From contig CAMWNL010000146.1 in NCBI GenBank assembly GCA_947175585.1, positions 1 to 5,630 on the forward strand: DNA of 5,630 nt, written 5' to 3'. The translations under genes were made by a program, and so were the position numbers. The stretch comes from an uncultured Bacteroidales bacterium (GTDB lineage: Bacteria > Bacteroidota > Bacteroidia > Bacteroidales > Muribaculaceae). Below the pieces are notes generated by a model that was not told the origin of the DNA, did not search any database, and was given only the letters and a program-made list of their open reading frames with translations. Positions 1 through 5,583 of the stretch are shown one piece after another (the first letter of the stretch is position 1; the number at the start of each line of letters is the position of its first letter).

Positions 1-801
1 CCCTGGCGTATAGCTGTAATATCGGCAAAAGGTGCGGCCGGTTATGGCGACTTCATCACCCATTTATATAATAATCCATCGCGACTGCGCTTCTCGACGA
101 CGCTCTTCCCTGCGATACTTCAGGGTGAGAGTGCTCCGATGTCGATCATTTCCGCTCTCGAAGAGGTTGCTTCGCAGATTGACGATTTTGACTGCGTGGT
201 GATAATCAGAGGCGGTGGAGCTACCGGAGATCTCGCGTCCTTTGATAATTACGACCTTGCGGCCAATGTGGCTCAGTTCCCGTTGCCGGTGATTGTCGGT
301 ATCGGCCATGAGCGTGACGTCACTATTCTTGACTATGTCGCAGCTGTGAGAGTCAAGACGCCTACGGCAGCGGCCGAGTGGCTTATTGGCCGGGTCGGAA
401 GTGCCTATGATAAAGTCCGTGACATAGCCGGCGAGATATTTCGCGTCGCTACTTCAATCGTCAGTGGCGGACTGAGGCAACTTGCCTATTACGACGGTCT
501 TATGCCTACACTCGTTTTGGGCAAAATTGAACGCGAACGGGTCAAGATCGGATCATCTGTTCCCGACACTATCAGACATTCTACCGAGGCGATTGTTCGC
601 CGTCATAATGACCGCCTTAACTCTGTACAACAATTAATTTCAGCACTCTCCCCACAGTCAGTGCTAAAGCGTGGATACTCGATTACCCGTGTCAATGGCC
701 GGGCTATAAGTGACGTCTCGGCTCTAAAACCGGGCGATATAGTCGAGACCAGGCTTGCTACAGGCTCATATAAATCATCCGTAACTCAAATCAATCAATA
801 A
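1..801 (+). CDS. xseA: Exodeoxyribonuclease VII large subunit, 5'-truncated by window edge
   Basis: This is the C-terminal 266 residues, open from base 1, of the catalytic subunit of exonuclease VII, a cytoplasmic enzyme that degrades single-stranded DNA from either end into short oligonucleotides. The visible part starts inside the catalytic domain, at the family motif AVISAKGAAGYGDF (residues 5-18). Next come the RGGGATGDL motif (70-78), GIGHERDVTI (100-109) and TPTAAAE. By motif, D17, R70, H103 and D106 match the acidic, Arg, His and Asp residues that I recall being reported as essential in the E. coli enzyme; the 33-residue spacing of R70 to H103 fits. A long helical region follows (about 125-215), then the typical tail with SVLKRGYSITR near residue 220. 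The N-terminal OB-fold and the true start lie outside the window, so roughly a third of the protein is missing here. Its stop is two bases before xseB, indicating co-transcription. No disruption is seen in the visible frame. Confidence 0.97.
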   Translation, partial: PWRIAVISAKGAAGYGDFITHLYNNPSRLRFSTTLFPAILQGESAPMSIISALEEVASQIDDFDCVVIIRGGGATGDLASFDNYDLAANVAQFPLPVIVGIGHERDVTILDYVAAVRVKTPTAAAEWLIGRVGSAYDKVRDIAGEIFRVATSIVSGGLRQLAYYDGLMPTLVLGKIERERVKIGSSVPDTIRHSTEAIVRRHNDRLNSVQQLISALSPQSVLKRGYSITRVNGRAISDVSALKPGDIVETRLATGSYKSSVTQINQ

Positions 802-803
802 TT

Positions 804-1007
804 ATGCAACCCGTTAATGAACTTAGCTATAACCAGGCGCTTTCCGAACTTGAAAAAATTCTTGCGGCTCTCCGTGGAGATGACTGCGATGTCGATAAGC
901 TTACGGCGATGACCGCGAGAGCCGTAGAGTTGCTTAATCATTGTCGTTCACGCCTCACTGCAACTGACGAGGAGCTGCGTCGCATCCTCGAATCATTGCA
1001 AAGCTGA
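804..1007 (+). CDS. xseB: Exodeoxyribonuclease VII small subunit
   Basis: This 67-residue protein is the accessory subunit of exonuclease VII; several copies bind the extended helical region of XseA to form the active complex. The sequence shows the family pattern: an N-terminal SYNQALSELEKILAALR helix (residues 8-24), a short acidic turn (GDDCDVDKL, 25-33), then a second helix with AVELLNHCRSRL (40-51) and a charged tail. The length is normal for the family. The ATG lies two bases after the xseA stop, with no Shine-Dalgarno-like sequence, only AT-rich DNA, which is usual in Bacteroidetes and suggests translational coupling to xseA. The pairing with xseA in this order makes the identification secure despite the short length. 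Confidence 0.95.
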   Translation: MQPVNELSYNQALSELEKILAALRGDDCDVDKLTAMTARAVELLNHCRSRLTATDEELRRILESLQS

Positions 1008-1052
1008 CGTGATGAACGGCGGCAGCCGCATTTTGTTAAAAAAAATAGTTTA

Positions 1053-1084
1053 CCCCCGATTTTTTTAGTTAAGAAAATCGGGGG
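1053..1084. terminator. Strong hairpin after xseB, likely transcription terminator
   Basis: CCCCCGATTTT (1053-1063) pairs perfectly with AAAATCGGGGG (1074-1084). The stem can extend by three more pairs, including one G-T wobble, to leave the four-base loop AGTT (1067-1070). It begins 45 bases after the xseB stop, so it probably ends the xseAB transcript. The base after the stem on the + strand is C, followed by CAATTG, so there is no U-tract for + strand transcripts. The run of eight A at 1038-1045 would instead give a U-tract to a transcript coming from the right on the - strand, set off by seven bases. It may therefore be bidirectional, or act mainly as a 3' end-protecting stem. Confidence 0.55.
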
Positions 1085-1178
1085 CAATTGTCTGTGTTAT
1101 ATGGTGTCGTGGATCAACCTCCGAATGTTAAATCGTAGCGGAGTTTGATTTAAGGTGATTTTCGGTCAATACATGAGT

Positions 1179-1186
1179 TAACTTTG
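1179..1186 (+). promoter_or_regulatory. Candidate -7 promoter element for the RecA-like gene
   Basis: TAACTTTG matches the Bacteroidetes -7 consensus TAnnTTTG exactly and would start transcription near 1193, about 34 bases before the ATG at 1227. No TTTG is present at the expected -33 distance (around 1155-1158); the nearest T-rich stretch is TTTTC at 1159-1163. The call therefore rests on the -7 box and its position alone. Confidence 0.45.
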
Positions 1187-1226
1187 CGGTGCGATTAATA
1201 ATCAATATCTAAACTTAATTACAGCT

Positions 1227-1955
1227 ATGGAGCACCAATTTATCAAAGCAAAAAAATTTTTCAGTGAAAACTTACATCCGAAATTCATCTACAAAAACGT
1301 GTGGAGAGAGCAAACAACTGCGTTACTCCACGGTCCTCGCAATCTTGACAAGACTTCTTTTGCAATAACTATCGCCGATGACATTGCTCGTCGGGGTCAT
1401 GAAGTGTTATATGTCAATGCCTCAGGTAAACTGGGTGGCATACAGTGTGATACCGAGTCTCTCTATATTTTCAATCCCGAATTTGAGTCAATTGACGATA
1501 AGACTGATTACGCTGATTTGATTTTCGAAGCTATAGAGCAGGCGGTGCGGACTACTTCGATACGCACTTTTGTCATAGACTCGGTTACTCGCATCGCGGC
1601 TCTGTCTTTTGGTCGTAATGCGTCAGCGGCATTTGTAATGAAGCGTCTTGTAGCTCTTCAGGTGAAATGCAAATTGTCTTTACTCGTTGTGGCTGATCAT
1701 ACCACAAAAGCCGTCAATAATGCGCTTATTGCGTTATCTGAAGCAAATATGCTTATTCAGAATGATCCTGCTCGGCAGCGGTTTGCTGAACCACAGTTAG
1801 GCCCGATAGGTAGCCCACGTCCTACATTTCCTCTTGATATCCGGGTGGCACCACTGAACCCTGCAACAGATGGCGGCATTGATTCGCCGAAATTTGCCGG
1901 CCCGAAAAAGTCTGAGGTTACAAATTCCGGAGTCTTTCATGACTCACTCAGATGA
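1227..1955 (+). CDS. RecA/RadA-like P-loop protein with degenerate Walker A
   Basis: I do not recognise this as a named gene. The 242-residue protein has a RecA-fold pattern. A beta strand TALLHGPRNLDKT carries a Walker A-like motif (G36-T43), followed by an Ala-rich helix and a second strand HEVLYVNAS (58-65). A Walker B strand RTFVIDSV ends in D118, in a form much like RecA/RadA (VIDSV), and a strand SLLVVADHTTKA (151-162) resembles the RadA/KaiC segment with GHVTK. Walker A reads GPRNLDKT, so Asp41 replaces the usual glycine before the Lys-Thr, while K42 and T43 remain. ATP binding may be weakened or altered. The last 55 or so residues are rich in Pro, Gly and Asn and probably disordered. 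There is no signal peptide, so it should be cytoplasmic. It lies 219 bases after xseB and 128 bases before the next gene, with its own promoter candidate, so it is probably monocistronic. A RadA- or recombination-related ATPase, or a non-catalytic paralogue, are the main possibilities. Confidence 0.8.
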   Translation: MEHQFIKAKKFFSENLHPKFIYKNVWREQTTALLHGPRNLDKTSFAITIADDIARRGHEVLYVNASGKLGGIQCDTESLYIFNPEFESIDDKTDYADLIFEAIEQAVRTTSIRTFVIDSVTRIAALSFGRNASAAFVMKRLVALQVKCKLSLLVVADHTTKAVNNALIALSEANMLIQNDPARQRFAEPQLGPIGSPRPTFPLDIRVAPLNPATDGGIDSPKFAGPKKSEVTNSGVFHDSLR

Positions 1956-1984
1956 CTGTAGTGCCTGTTACTGAAACAACCGTT

Positions 1985-1996
1985 CACAAATTTGTG
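1985..1996. promoter_or_regulatory. Perfect 12-base palindrome over the -33 box, possible operator
   Basis: CACAAATTTGTG is a perfect palindrome whose right half contains the TTTG (1991-1994) proposed as the -33 element of the following gene. A dimeric regulator bound here would compete with RNA polymerase. The adjacent gene encodes an HTH protein, so autoregulation is conceivable, but no second copy of this palindrome was found elsewhere in the window. Confidence 0.35.
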
Positions 1997-2022
1997 TAAC
2001 TGACTATAATATTGTAAATTTG
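1991..2022 (+). promoter_or_regulatory. Bacteroidetes-type promoter of the membrane regulator gene
   Basis: TTTG at 1991-1994 and TAAATTTG at 2015-2022 match the -33 and -7 consensus elements (TTTG and TAnnTTTG) with 20 bases between them. Transcription would start near 2029, giving a 5' leader of about 55 bases before the ATG at 2084. The leader holds a small CTTC/GAAG stem (2023-2034) of uncertain meaning. Confidence 0.65.
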
Positions 2023-2083
2023 CTTCGGCTGAAGTTCAATAAGAGACTTGTTGATAAGATAGAGCTATTTTAAAGGTTACAAC

Positions 2084-3067
2084 ATGAGGTCGTTGATATA
2101 TATAATAGTTGCATTTTTGGTGGTGGGCTGCGGTTTGTCGAGTCGGCAGCCAAGAGTTCTTGATGAGGCCTCTTTGCTGATGCATAGCGACCCTGAGTCG
2201 GCTTTGTCAAAACTTAACTCCGTGGACGTGTCGGCTTTTGATGACTCTGCGACGATGGCTCGTTGGGCTCTGTTATATAGTGAGGCATTGGTGATAAACA
2301 GATTGTCAGCTCCGACTGATACGATTGTAAATATAGCTATCGATTACTATGGACGGCATCGCATGACCGAAGATTTTCAGAAAGCGACACTTCTCAAATC
2401 ATTACTCAGCTCATTGGATAATTCCGATCCGCTCGCTTCGGCGATTTATCTTCAGAAGGAAAAGGAATTTTTGCTATATAAGGAGAAATCCAAGCGAGAG
2501 TTATATATGGCCGTCAGTGTGATTGCATTGCTGATAGCTTTAGCGGTAATACTTTGGATGCGCCAGCGTATCAGACTGAAATCGTTGCAGGCTGATGCAT
2601 TAGTTGCTGAAGCCTCCGGGCTAAAGATGCAGATTGAAGTGAGCCGGTGTGATGTCAGCCGTCTGGAGTCAAAGTTGCACGGTTTGCTCGATGACAGGTT
2701 TACATTGATTGACTCTCTTTGTCAGACCTACTACGAGACTCAGGGCACAAAAGCCGAACGTAAAGCCATAGTAGACAGAGTCAAGGCTGAAATAGATTCG
2801 ATTAAGGCTGATTCTTTTACCAACATGGAGCAGACTGTAAATGATTGCCGAGACAATATCCTCGTCCGAGTGAAGGAGTATTATCCCGATATCAAGTCTG
2901 ATGATTTTCAGCTTATGGTATATCTTGCCGGCGGTTTGTCAACGCGTACAATAAGCCTTTTGCTCGGAGAGTCTGTTGATGTTATCTACAAACGTAAATC
3001 CAGGCTGAAGTCACGACTTAAAAGCAGAGTGGAGCCATATTGCCCGGACATAATGGACATTTTTTGA
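2084..3067 (+). CDS. Membrane-anchored TPR/HTH one-component regulator, compact form
   Basis: The 327-residue protein starts with a short hydrophobic signal and the lipobox VVGC (Cys16). A TPR-like region (about 24-110) includes SLLMHSDPESALSKLNSVD and a DYYGRHRM segment, typical of a Bacteroidetes family of TPR regulators. One membrane helix spans 141-159 and is followed by the basic stretch RQRIRLK, which by the positive-inside rule places the C-terminus in the cytoplasm. A coiled coil follows (about 162-200), then helices and a C-terminal LuxR/sigma-4-like HTH (about 272-315; GGLSTRTISLLLGESVDVIYKRKSRLK). The layout implies that a periplasmic signal is passed to DNA binding in one polypeptide. 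Family members usually carry several TPRs; here the linker to the membrane is short, so most repeats are missing. No receiver or kinase domain is visible. It has its own promoter and precedes an outer-membrane receptor gene by 144 bases, which it may regulate. The ligand and target are unknown. Confidence 0.85.
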   Translation: MRSLIYIIVAFLVVGCGLSSRQPRVLDEASLLMHSDPESALSKLNSVDVSAFDDSATMARWALLYSEALVINRLSAPTDTIVNIAIDYYGRHRMTEDFQKATLLKSLLSSLDNSDPLASAIYLQKEKEFLLYKEKSKRELYMAVSVIALLIALAVILWMRQRIRLKSLQADALVAEASGLKMQIEVSRCDVSRLESKLHGLLDDRFTLIDSLCQTYYETQGTKAERKAIVDRVKAEIDSIKADSFTNMEQTVNDCRDNILVRVKEYYPDIKSDDFQLMVYLAGGLSTRTISLLLGESVDVIYKRKSRLKSRLKSRVEPYCPDIMDIF

Positions 3068-3109
3068 CAGTTGTTTCCGCAGGTCAGAATTTTTGTAAGA
3101 CTGCGATGG

Positions 3110-3119
3110 TAAGCGCTTA
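3110..3119. promoter_or_regulatory. Perfect palindrome TAAGCGCTTA in regulator-receptor gap
   Basis: TAAGCGCTTA is a perfect 10-base palindrome, 43 bases after the regulator stop and immediately before the first TTTTGCA repeat. It is a candidate binding site for a dimeric protein. It is short, and the following T-run is only four bases, so it is a poor terminator. It may have arisen by chance. Confidence 0.25.
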
Positions 3120-3193
3120 TTTTGCAGGTCTTTATAATTTGTTATGTCAGATGGATATTTTGCAGTGAGGGATGGTGTATGAGTAATTTTGCA
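3118..3193 (+). repeat. Three short direct repeats, TATTTTGCAG-like, upstream of receptor gene
   Basis: TATTTTGCAG occurs exactly at 3118-3127 and 3156-3165. A variant TAATTTTGCA follows at 3184-3193. The TTTGCA cores start at 3121, 3159 and 3188, so the spacing is 38 and 29 bases. They could be regulator-binding sites or partly decayed -7 elements; only the third matches TAnnTTTG fully. Chance is possible, since the motif is AT-rich, but two identical 10-mers within 50 bases are notable. Confidence 0.45.
3159..3191 (+). promoter_or_regulatory. Candidate promoter of the outer-membrane receptor gene
   Basis: TTTG at 3159-3162 and TAATTTTG at 3184-3191 match the -33 and -7 consensus with 21 bases between them, one more than in the other two promoters here. 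Transcription would begin near 3198, 14 bases before the ATG at 3212. If correct, this rules out the upstream in-frame starts at 3122 (TTG) and 3179 (ATG). Confidence 0.45.
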
Positions 3194-3211
3194 CCAAAAT
3201 TGTTTACTCAC

Positions 3212-5293
3212 ATGAATGCAAAATTATTTATTACAGTCATAACTTTGTTTTCCGCGTCGGAGATTGGTTATGCACAGAACAGAGAGACAACTGATAGTCT
3301 TACCAAAGAATTACAGGAAATAGTTGTAACATCTAAACGCCCCTCGACAAAGCTCGTCGGCACAACCCTCGTCACGACTGTTCCCGGTTCAAATCTTGCG
3401 GATTTGGGTAACTCACTTGACGTGCTGTCTCAGTTGCCGATGATAAAAGTTGAGGATAATACCGTAAGCGTAATCGGCAAGAGCAATATCGAAATCTATA
3501 TTGACGGTAAGCCTATGCGTGATGAGTCGGAATTGCAGCAGCTTCTTTCATCCAATCTTAAGCAGGTTGAATTATTGATGGTGCCCGGAGCTGCCTATGA
3601 GAGTACGACAGACGCTGTAATCAAGATTACGACCAAACGAAATTTCATACAGGGTTTGTCTCTGACTGATCAACTCAGGGTGCAACGTCGTCGCAAATGG
3701 TCGATAACTGACAACCTCGGATTGAGCTATCGTCTCAGTGGCTGGGAATTTTTTATTGACGGAAGTATAAATCATAATAACTCAGTCGCCAAGGGATCCA
3801 CAATCAATTCACTTGTCTATAACGGGGATAAAACAGTTGTCGGTAGCAGTCAATACAATTCTTATCCATCGACTACCGGTGTCGTCAAGACCGGATTTAA
3901 CTATTCTGAGGGACCTCAATCGTTTGGTGCATATTACCGTTACAATCCCGAGCATGGAAGTGTTTCCAATTCTGGTGCAGAGTGGCTCGATGACAGTCCT
4001 GCTGTTATAAGGAATATTGACAAACATATCAAGGCTTATAGCCATCAGGCGTCAGTCTACTATGACAACACGTTTGCCGGTCATTATCTGTTGCACTTTG
4101 ATGGGGATTATCACCGCTCTCATGCTGATAATAGAAGCGTTACAACATATCCGTCGTCTGATAATCATGATGTGAGGTCGGCTGATGAGAATTCTTCTAC
4201 ACTTTTGGCCGGAAAGCTTTATCTCAACTTTCCGCTCTGGGCAGGCGATTTTACAATCGGTACACAGGATAGTTACACTCGGACTAAGCTCGACTACCGG
4301 ATGCTGAATCATCAGATTGAAGAATATATCTCCTCGGCGTTGACTGAGGCAAGTCAGACATCCGCTGCGTTATTCGCTACATGGTCGCGTATGTTTGGCC
4401 ATCTTACCCTTTCAGCCGGAGCGAGATACGAATATGTGGATTATGATTTCAAAGTCGATGGCCGGAGGGATGAAGATGTCAGTCGCAGAGATCATCTGCT
4501 GACACCTGATATATCGGTGGGTTATGCAATAAATGATGATACGCAGCTCACTGCAAGTTATAGGATGGCGACTCTGAGACCGCCGTATTCCGGACTGACC
4601 GGTTCGCTCACTTATGTCGGGATGCATGAGATCGAGGGCGGTAATCCCGGTTTAAGAGACGAGAAGATGCATAATATCCGGTTGTCCGGTCTATGGAAGG
4701 GATTCATGCTGCAGGCGGATTATATTCGCAGTTTTGACACCTATGCCTACGTCAAGCAGCCTTATAGGGCTGATAACCTCCAACTGATTATGCACCCTGT
4801 CAATATCAATCTGACTGCAATGGATTTATACTTGATCTGGAGTCAGCCGGTGAAGAAGTGGACTCCAAGTGTGACCGTCGGCATGTATAGGCAATGGCTA
4901 AATATCGGTCATACTCGCCACAACAGACCTATATTTTCTTATTATTTCGACAATACATTCGGACTGCCTTATGGATGGATCGCGACTGCCAATTTCAGCG
5001 GTCGGACCGAGGGCGATATGCACACAAACCGTTTCGGCTCGACGTGGTTGACTATGGATGCATCAATAGGCAAGACTTTCTTTGGAAAATCTCTGACTCT
5101 CAGGTTATCGGCGATTGATATATTCAACTCTCAAAATAATGACTGGACTATGGATACATACGGTGTTTTTGTTGATAAGCGGCAGAGTTATGACCGCAGG
5201 GGAGTGTCGATTAATATAATCTATAACTTTCAGCCTTATAAGAGTAAATATAAAGGCGCCGCCGCCTCCGAAGCGGAATTGAGAAGACTCTGA
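3212..5293 (+). CDS. TonB-dependent-receptor-like outer-membrane beta-barrel protein
   Basis: The 693-residue product begins with a signal peptide (residues 1-21, probable cleavage GYA|Q). The segment LQEIVVT (34-40) may act as a TonB box. A plug domain (about 45-142) shows VLSQLPMIKV (71-80), IEIYIDGKPM (93-102) and LKQVELLMVPGAAYES (116-131). The rest is a beta-barrel with alternating aromatic strands and the family landmarks LRPP (455-458) and GNP (477-479). It ends with a final strand VSINIIYNF (665-673) and the tail KSKYKG common in this Bacteroidetes barrel family (the OMP_b-brl_3 type). The usual N-terminal carboxypeptidase-like domain is absent, so the plug follows the signal almost directly. 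Such proteins usually import a large ligand with TonB energy, but the ligand cannot be told from sequence, and no SusD-like partner is present. The start at 3212 is preferred because it gives a clean signal peptide; the upstream in-frame extension has none. The neighbouring HTH gene may control it. Confidence 0.85.
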   Translation: MNAKLFITVITLFSASEIGYAQNRETTDSLTKELQEIVVTSKRPSTKLVGTTLVTTVPGSNLADLGNSLDVLSQLPMIKVEDNTVSVIGKSNIEIYIDGKPMRDESELQQLLSSNLKQVELLMVPGAAYESTTDAVIKITTKRNFIQGLSLTDQLRVQRRRKWSITDNLGLSYRLSGWEFFIDGSINHNNSVAKGSTINSLVYNGDKTVVGSSQYNSYPSTTGVVKTGFNYSEGPQSFGAYYRYNPEHGSVSNSGAEWLDDSPAVIRNIDKHIKAYSHQASVYYDNTFAGHYLLHFDGDYHRSHADNRSVTTYPSSDNHDVRSADENSSTLLAGKLYLNFPLWAGDFTIGTQDSYTRTKLDYRMLNHQIEEYISSALTEASQTSAALFATWSRMFGHLTLSAGARYEYVDYDFKVDGRRDEDVSRRDHLLTPDISVGYAINDDTQLTASYRMATLRPPYSGLTGSLTYVGMHEIEGGNPGLRDEKMHNIRLSGLWKGFMLQADYIRSFDTYAYVKQPYRADNLQLIMHPVNINLTAMDLYLIWSQPVKKWTPSVTVGMYRQWLNIGHTRHNRPIFSYYFDNTFGLPYGWIATANFSGRTEGDMHTNRFGSTWLTMDASIGKTFFGKSLTLRLSAIDIFNSQNNDWTMDTYGVFVDKRQSYDRRGVSINIIYNFQPYKSKYKGAAASEAELRRL

Positions 5294-5349
5294 GAGCCTG
5301 CAGGCGCTCGCTCGACGATTGAATCTAATTGATTTTCAATGAAATGTAG

Positions 5350-5369
5350 GGGCACACCCTGGTGTGTCC
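5350..5369. repeat. REP-like palindromic hairpin between receptor gene and pnp
   Basis: GGGCACAC (5350-5357) pairs with GTGTGTCC (5362-5369), including one G-T wobble, around a four-base loop CCTG. The flanks TAG before the hairpin and CGTGT after it, together with the arms, recall a dispersed intergenic palindrome found in many Bacteroidales genomes (from memory, GTAGGGGC...CCGTGT). There is no T-run after it, so it is not a classic terminator, though it lies 57 bases after the receptor stop and could still stabilise that transcript's 3' end. Only one copy is in this window, so its repeat nature is not shown here. Confidence 0.5.
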
Positions 5370-5509
5370 GTGTAAACAGCGCTGCAATCAACGTATTAAA
5401 AGGTAATTTACGCTGAATGGCTACTCTAATCCATCAGTGAGAAAAGTTGGCCGATTTGGAGGTTTATTAAGCCGAAATTTCCACAGTCGACAGTCTGCAA
5501 GGATATAAA

Positions 5510-5541
5510 TTTGTATAATTCAGGCCGTTTTAGTATCTTTG
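5510..5541 (+). promoter_or_regulatory. Bacteroidetes-type promoter of pnp
   Basis: TTTG at 5510-5513 and TATCTTTG at 5534-5541 match the -33 and -7 consensus with exactly 20 bases between them, as in the promoter at 1991-2022. Transcription would start near 5548, giving an AT-rich leader of about 36 bases before the pnp ATG. The leader has a purine stretch AAGAAGAAA (5553-5561), which is too far from the start to be a ribosome-binding site. Confidence 0.7.
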
Positions 5542-5583
5542 CATGATTTTATAAGAAGAAATATATATTATAAACCAACATTT

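Noticed and set aside
64..309. Open frames on the - strand, here and at 3011-3211, 3572-3775, 3809-4045, 4052-4312 and 4412-4627
   Set aside because: All lie largely or wholly over well-supported + strand genes, their products show no recognisable domain, and none has a promoter-like sequence that I could see.
642..665. AGCACT/AGTGCT inverted repeat inside xseA
   Set aside because: Only six pairs with a 12-base loop, within conserved coding sequence; probably chance.
3122..3211. In-frame extension of the receptor to TTG at 3122 or ATG at 3179
   Set aside because: The added residues have no signal-peptide character at the new N-terminus, and the proposed promoter -7 box at 3184-3191 lies inside the extension. 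The start at 3212 gives a clean signal peptide.
3813..4010. + strand open frames nested in the receptor gene, also at 4894-5118
   Set aside because: They lie entirely within the receptor coding sequence in another frame and have no family resemblance.
5297..5304. CCTGCAGG palindrome and surrounding GAGC/GCTC just after the receptor stop, as a terminator
   Set aside because: Pairing is short or broken and no T-run follows directly, so a terminator call is not supported.
5413..5437. CTGAATGG/CCATCAG hairpin in the receptor-pnp gap
   Set aside because: Seven pairs with one bulged base and a 10-base loop, without a T-run or any link to a gene; not distinguishable from chance.
5549..5573. TTATAA/TTATAA pairing in the pnp leader as an autoregulatory stem
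   Set aside because: Six A-T pairs only, too weak to be a stable structure; PNPase autoregulation known from E. coli relies on a much stronger leader stem.
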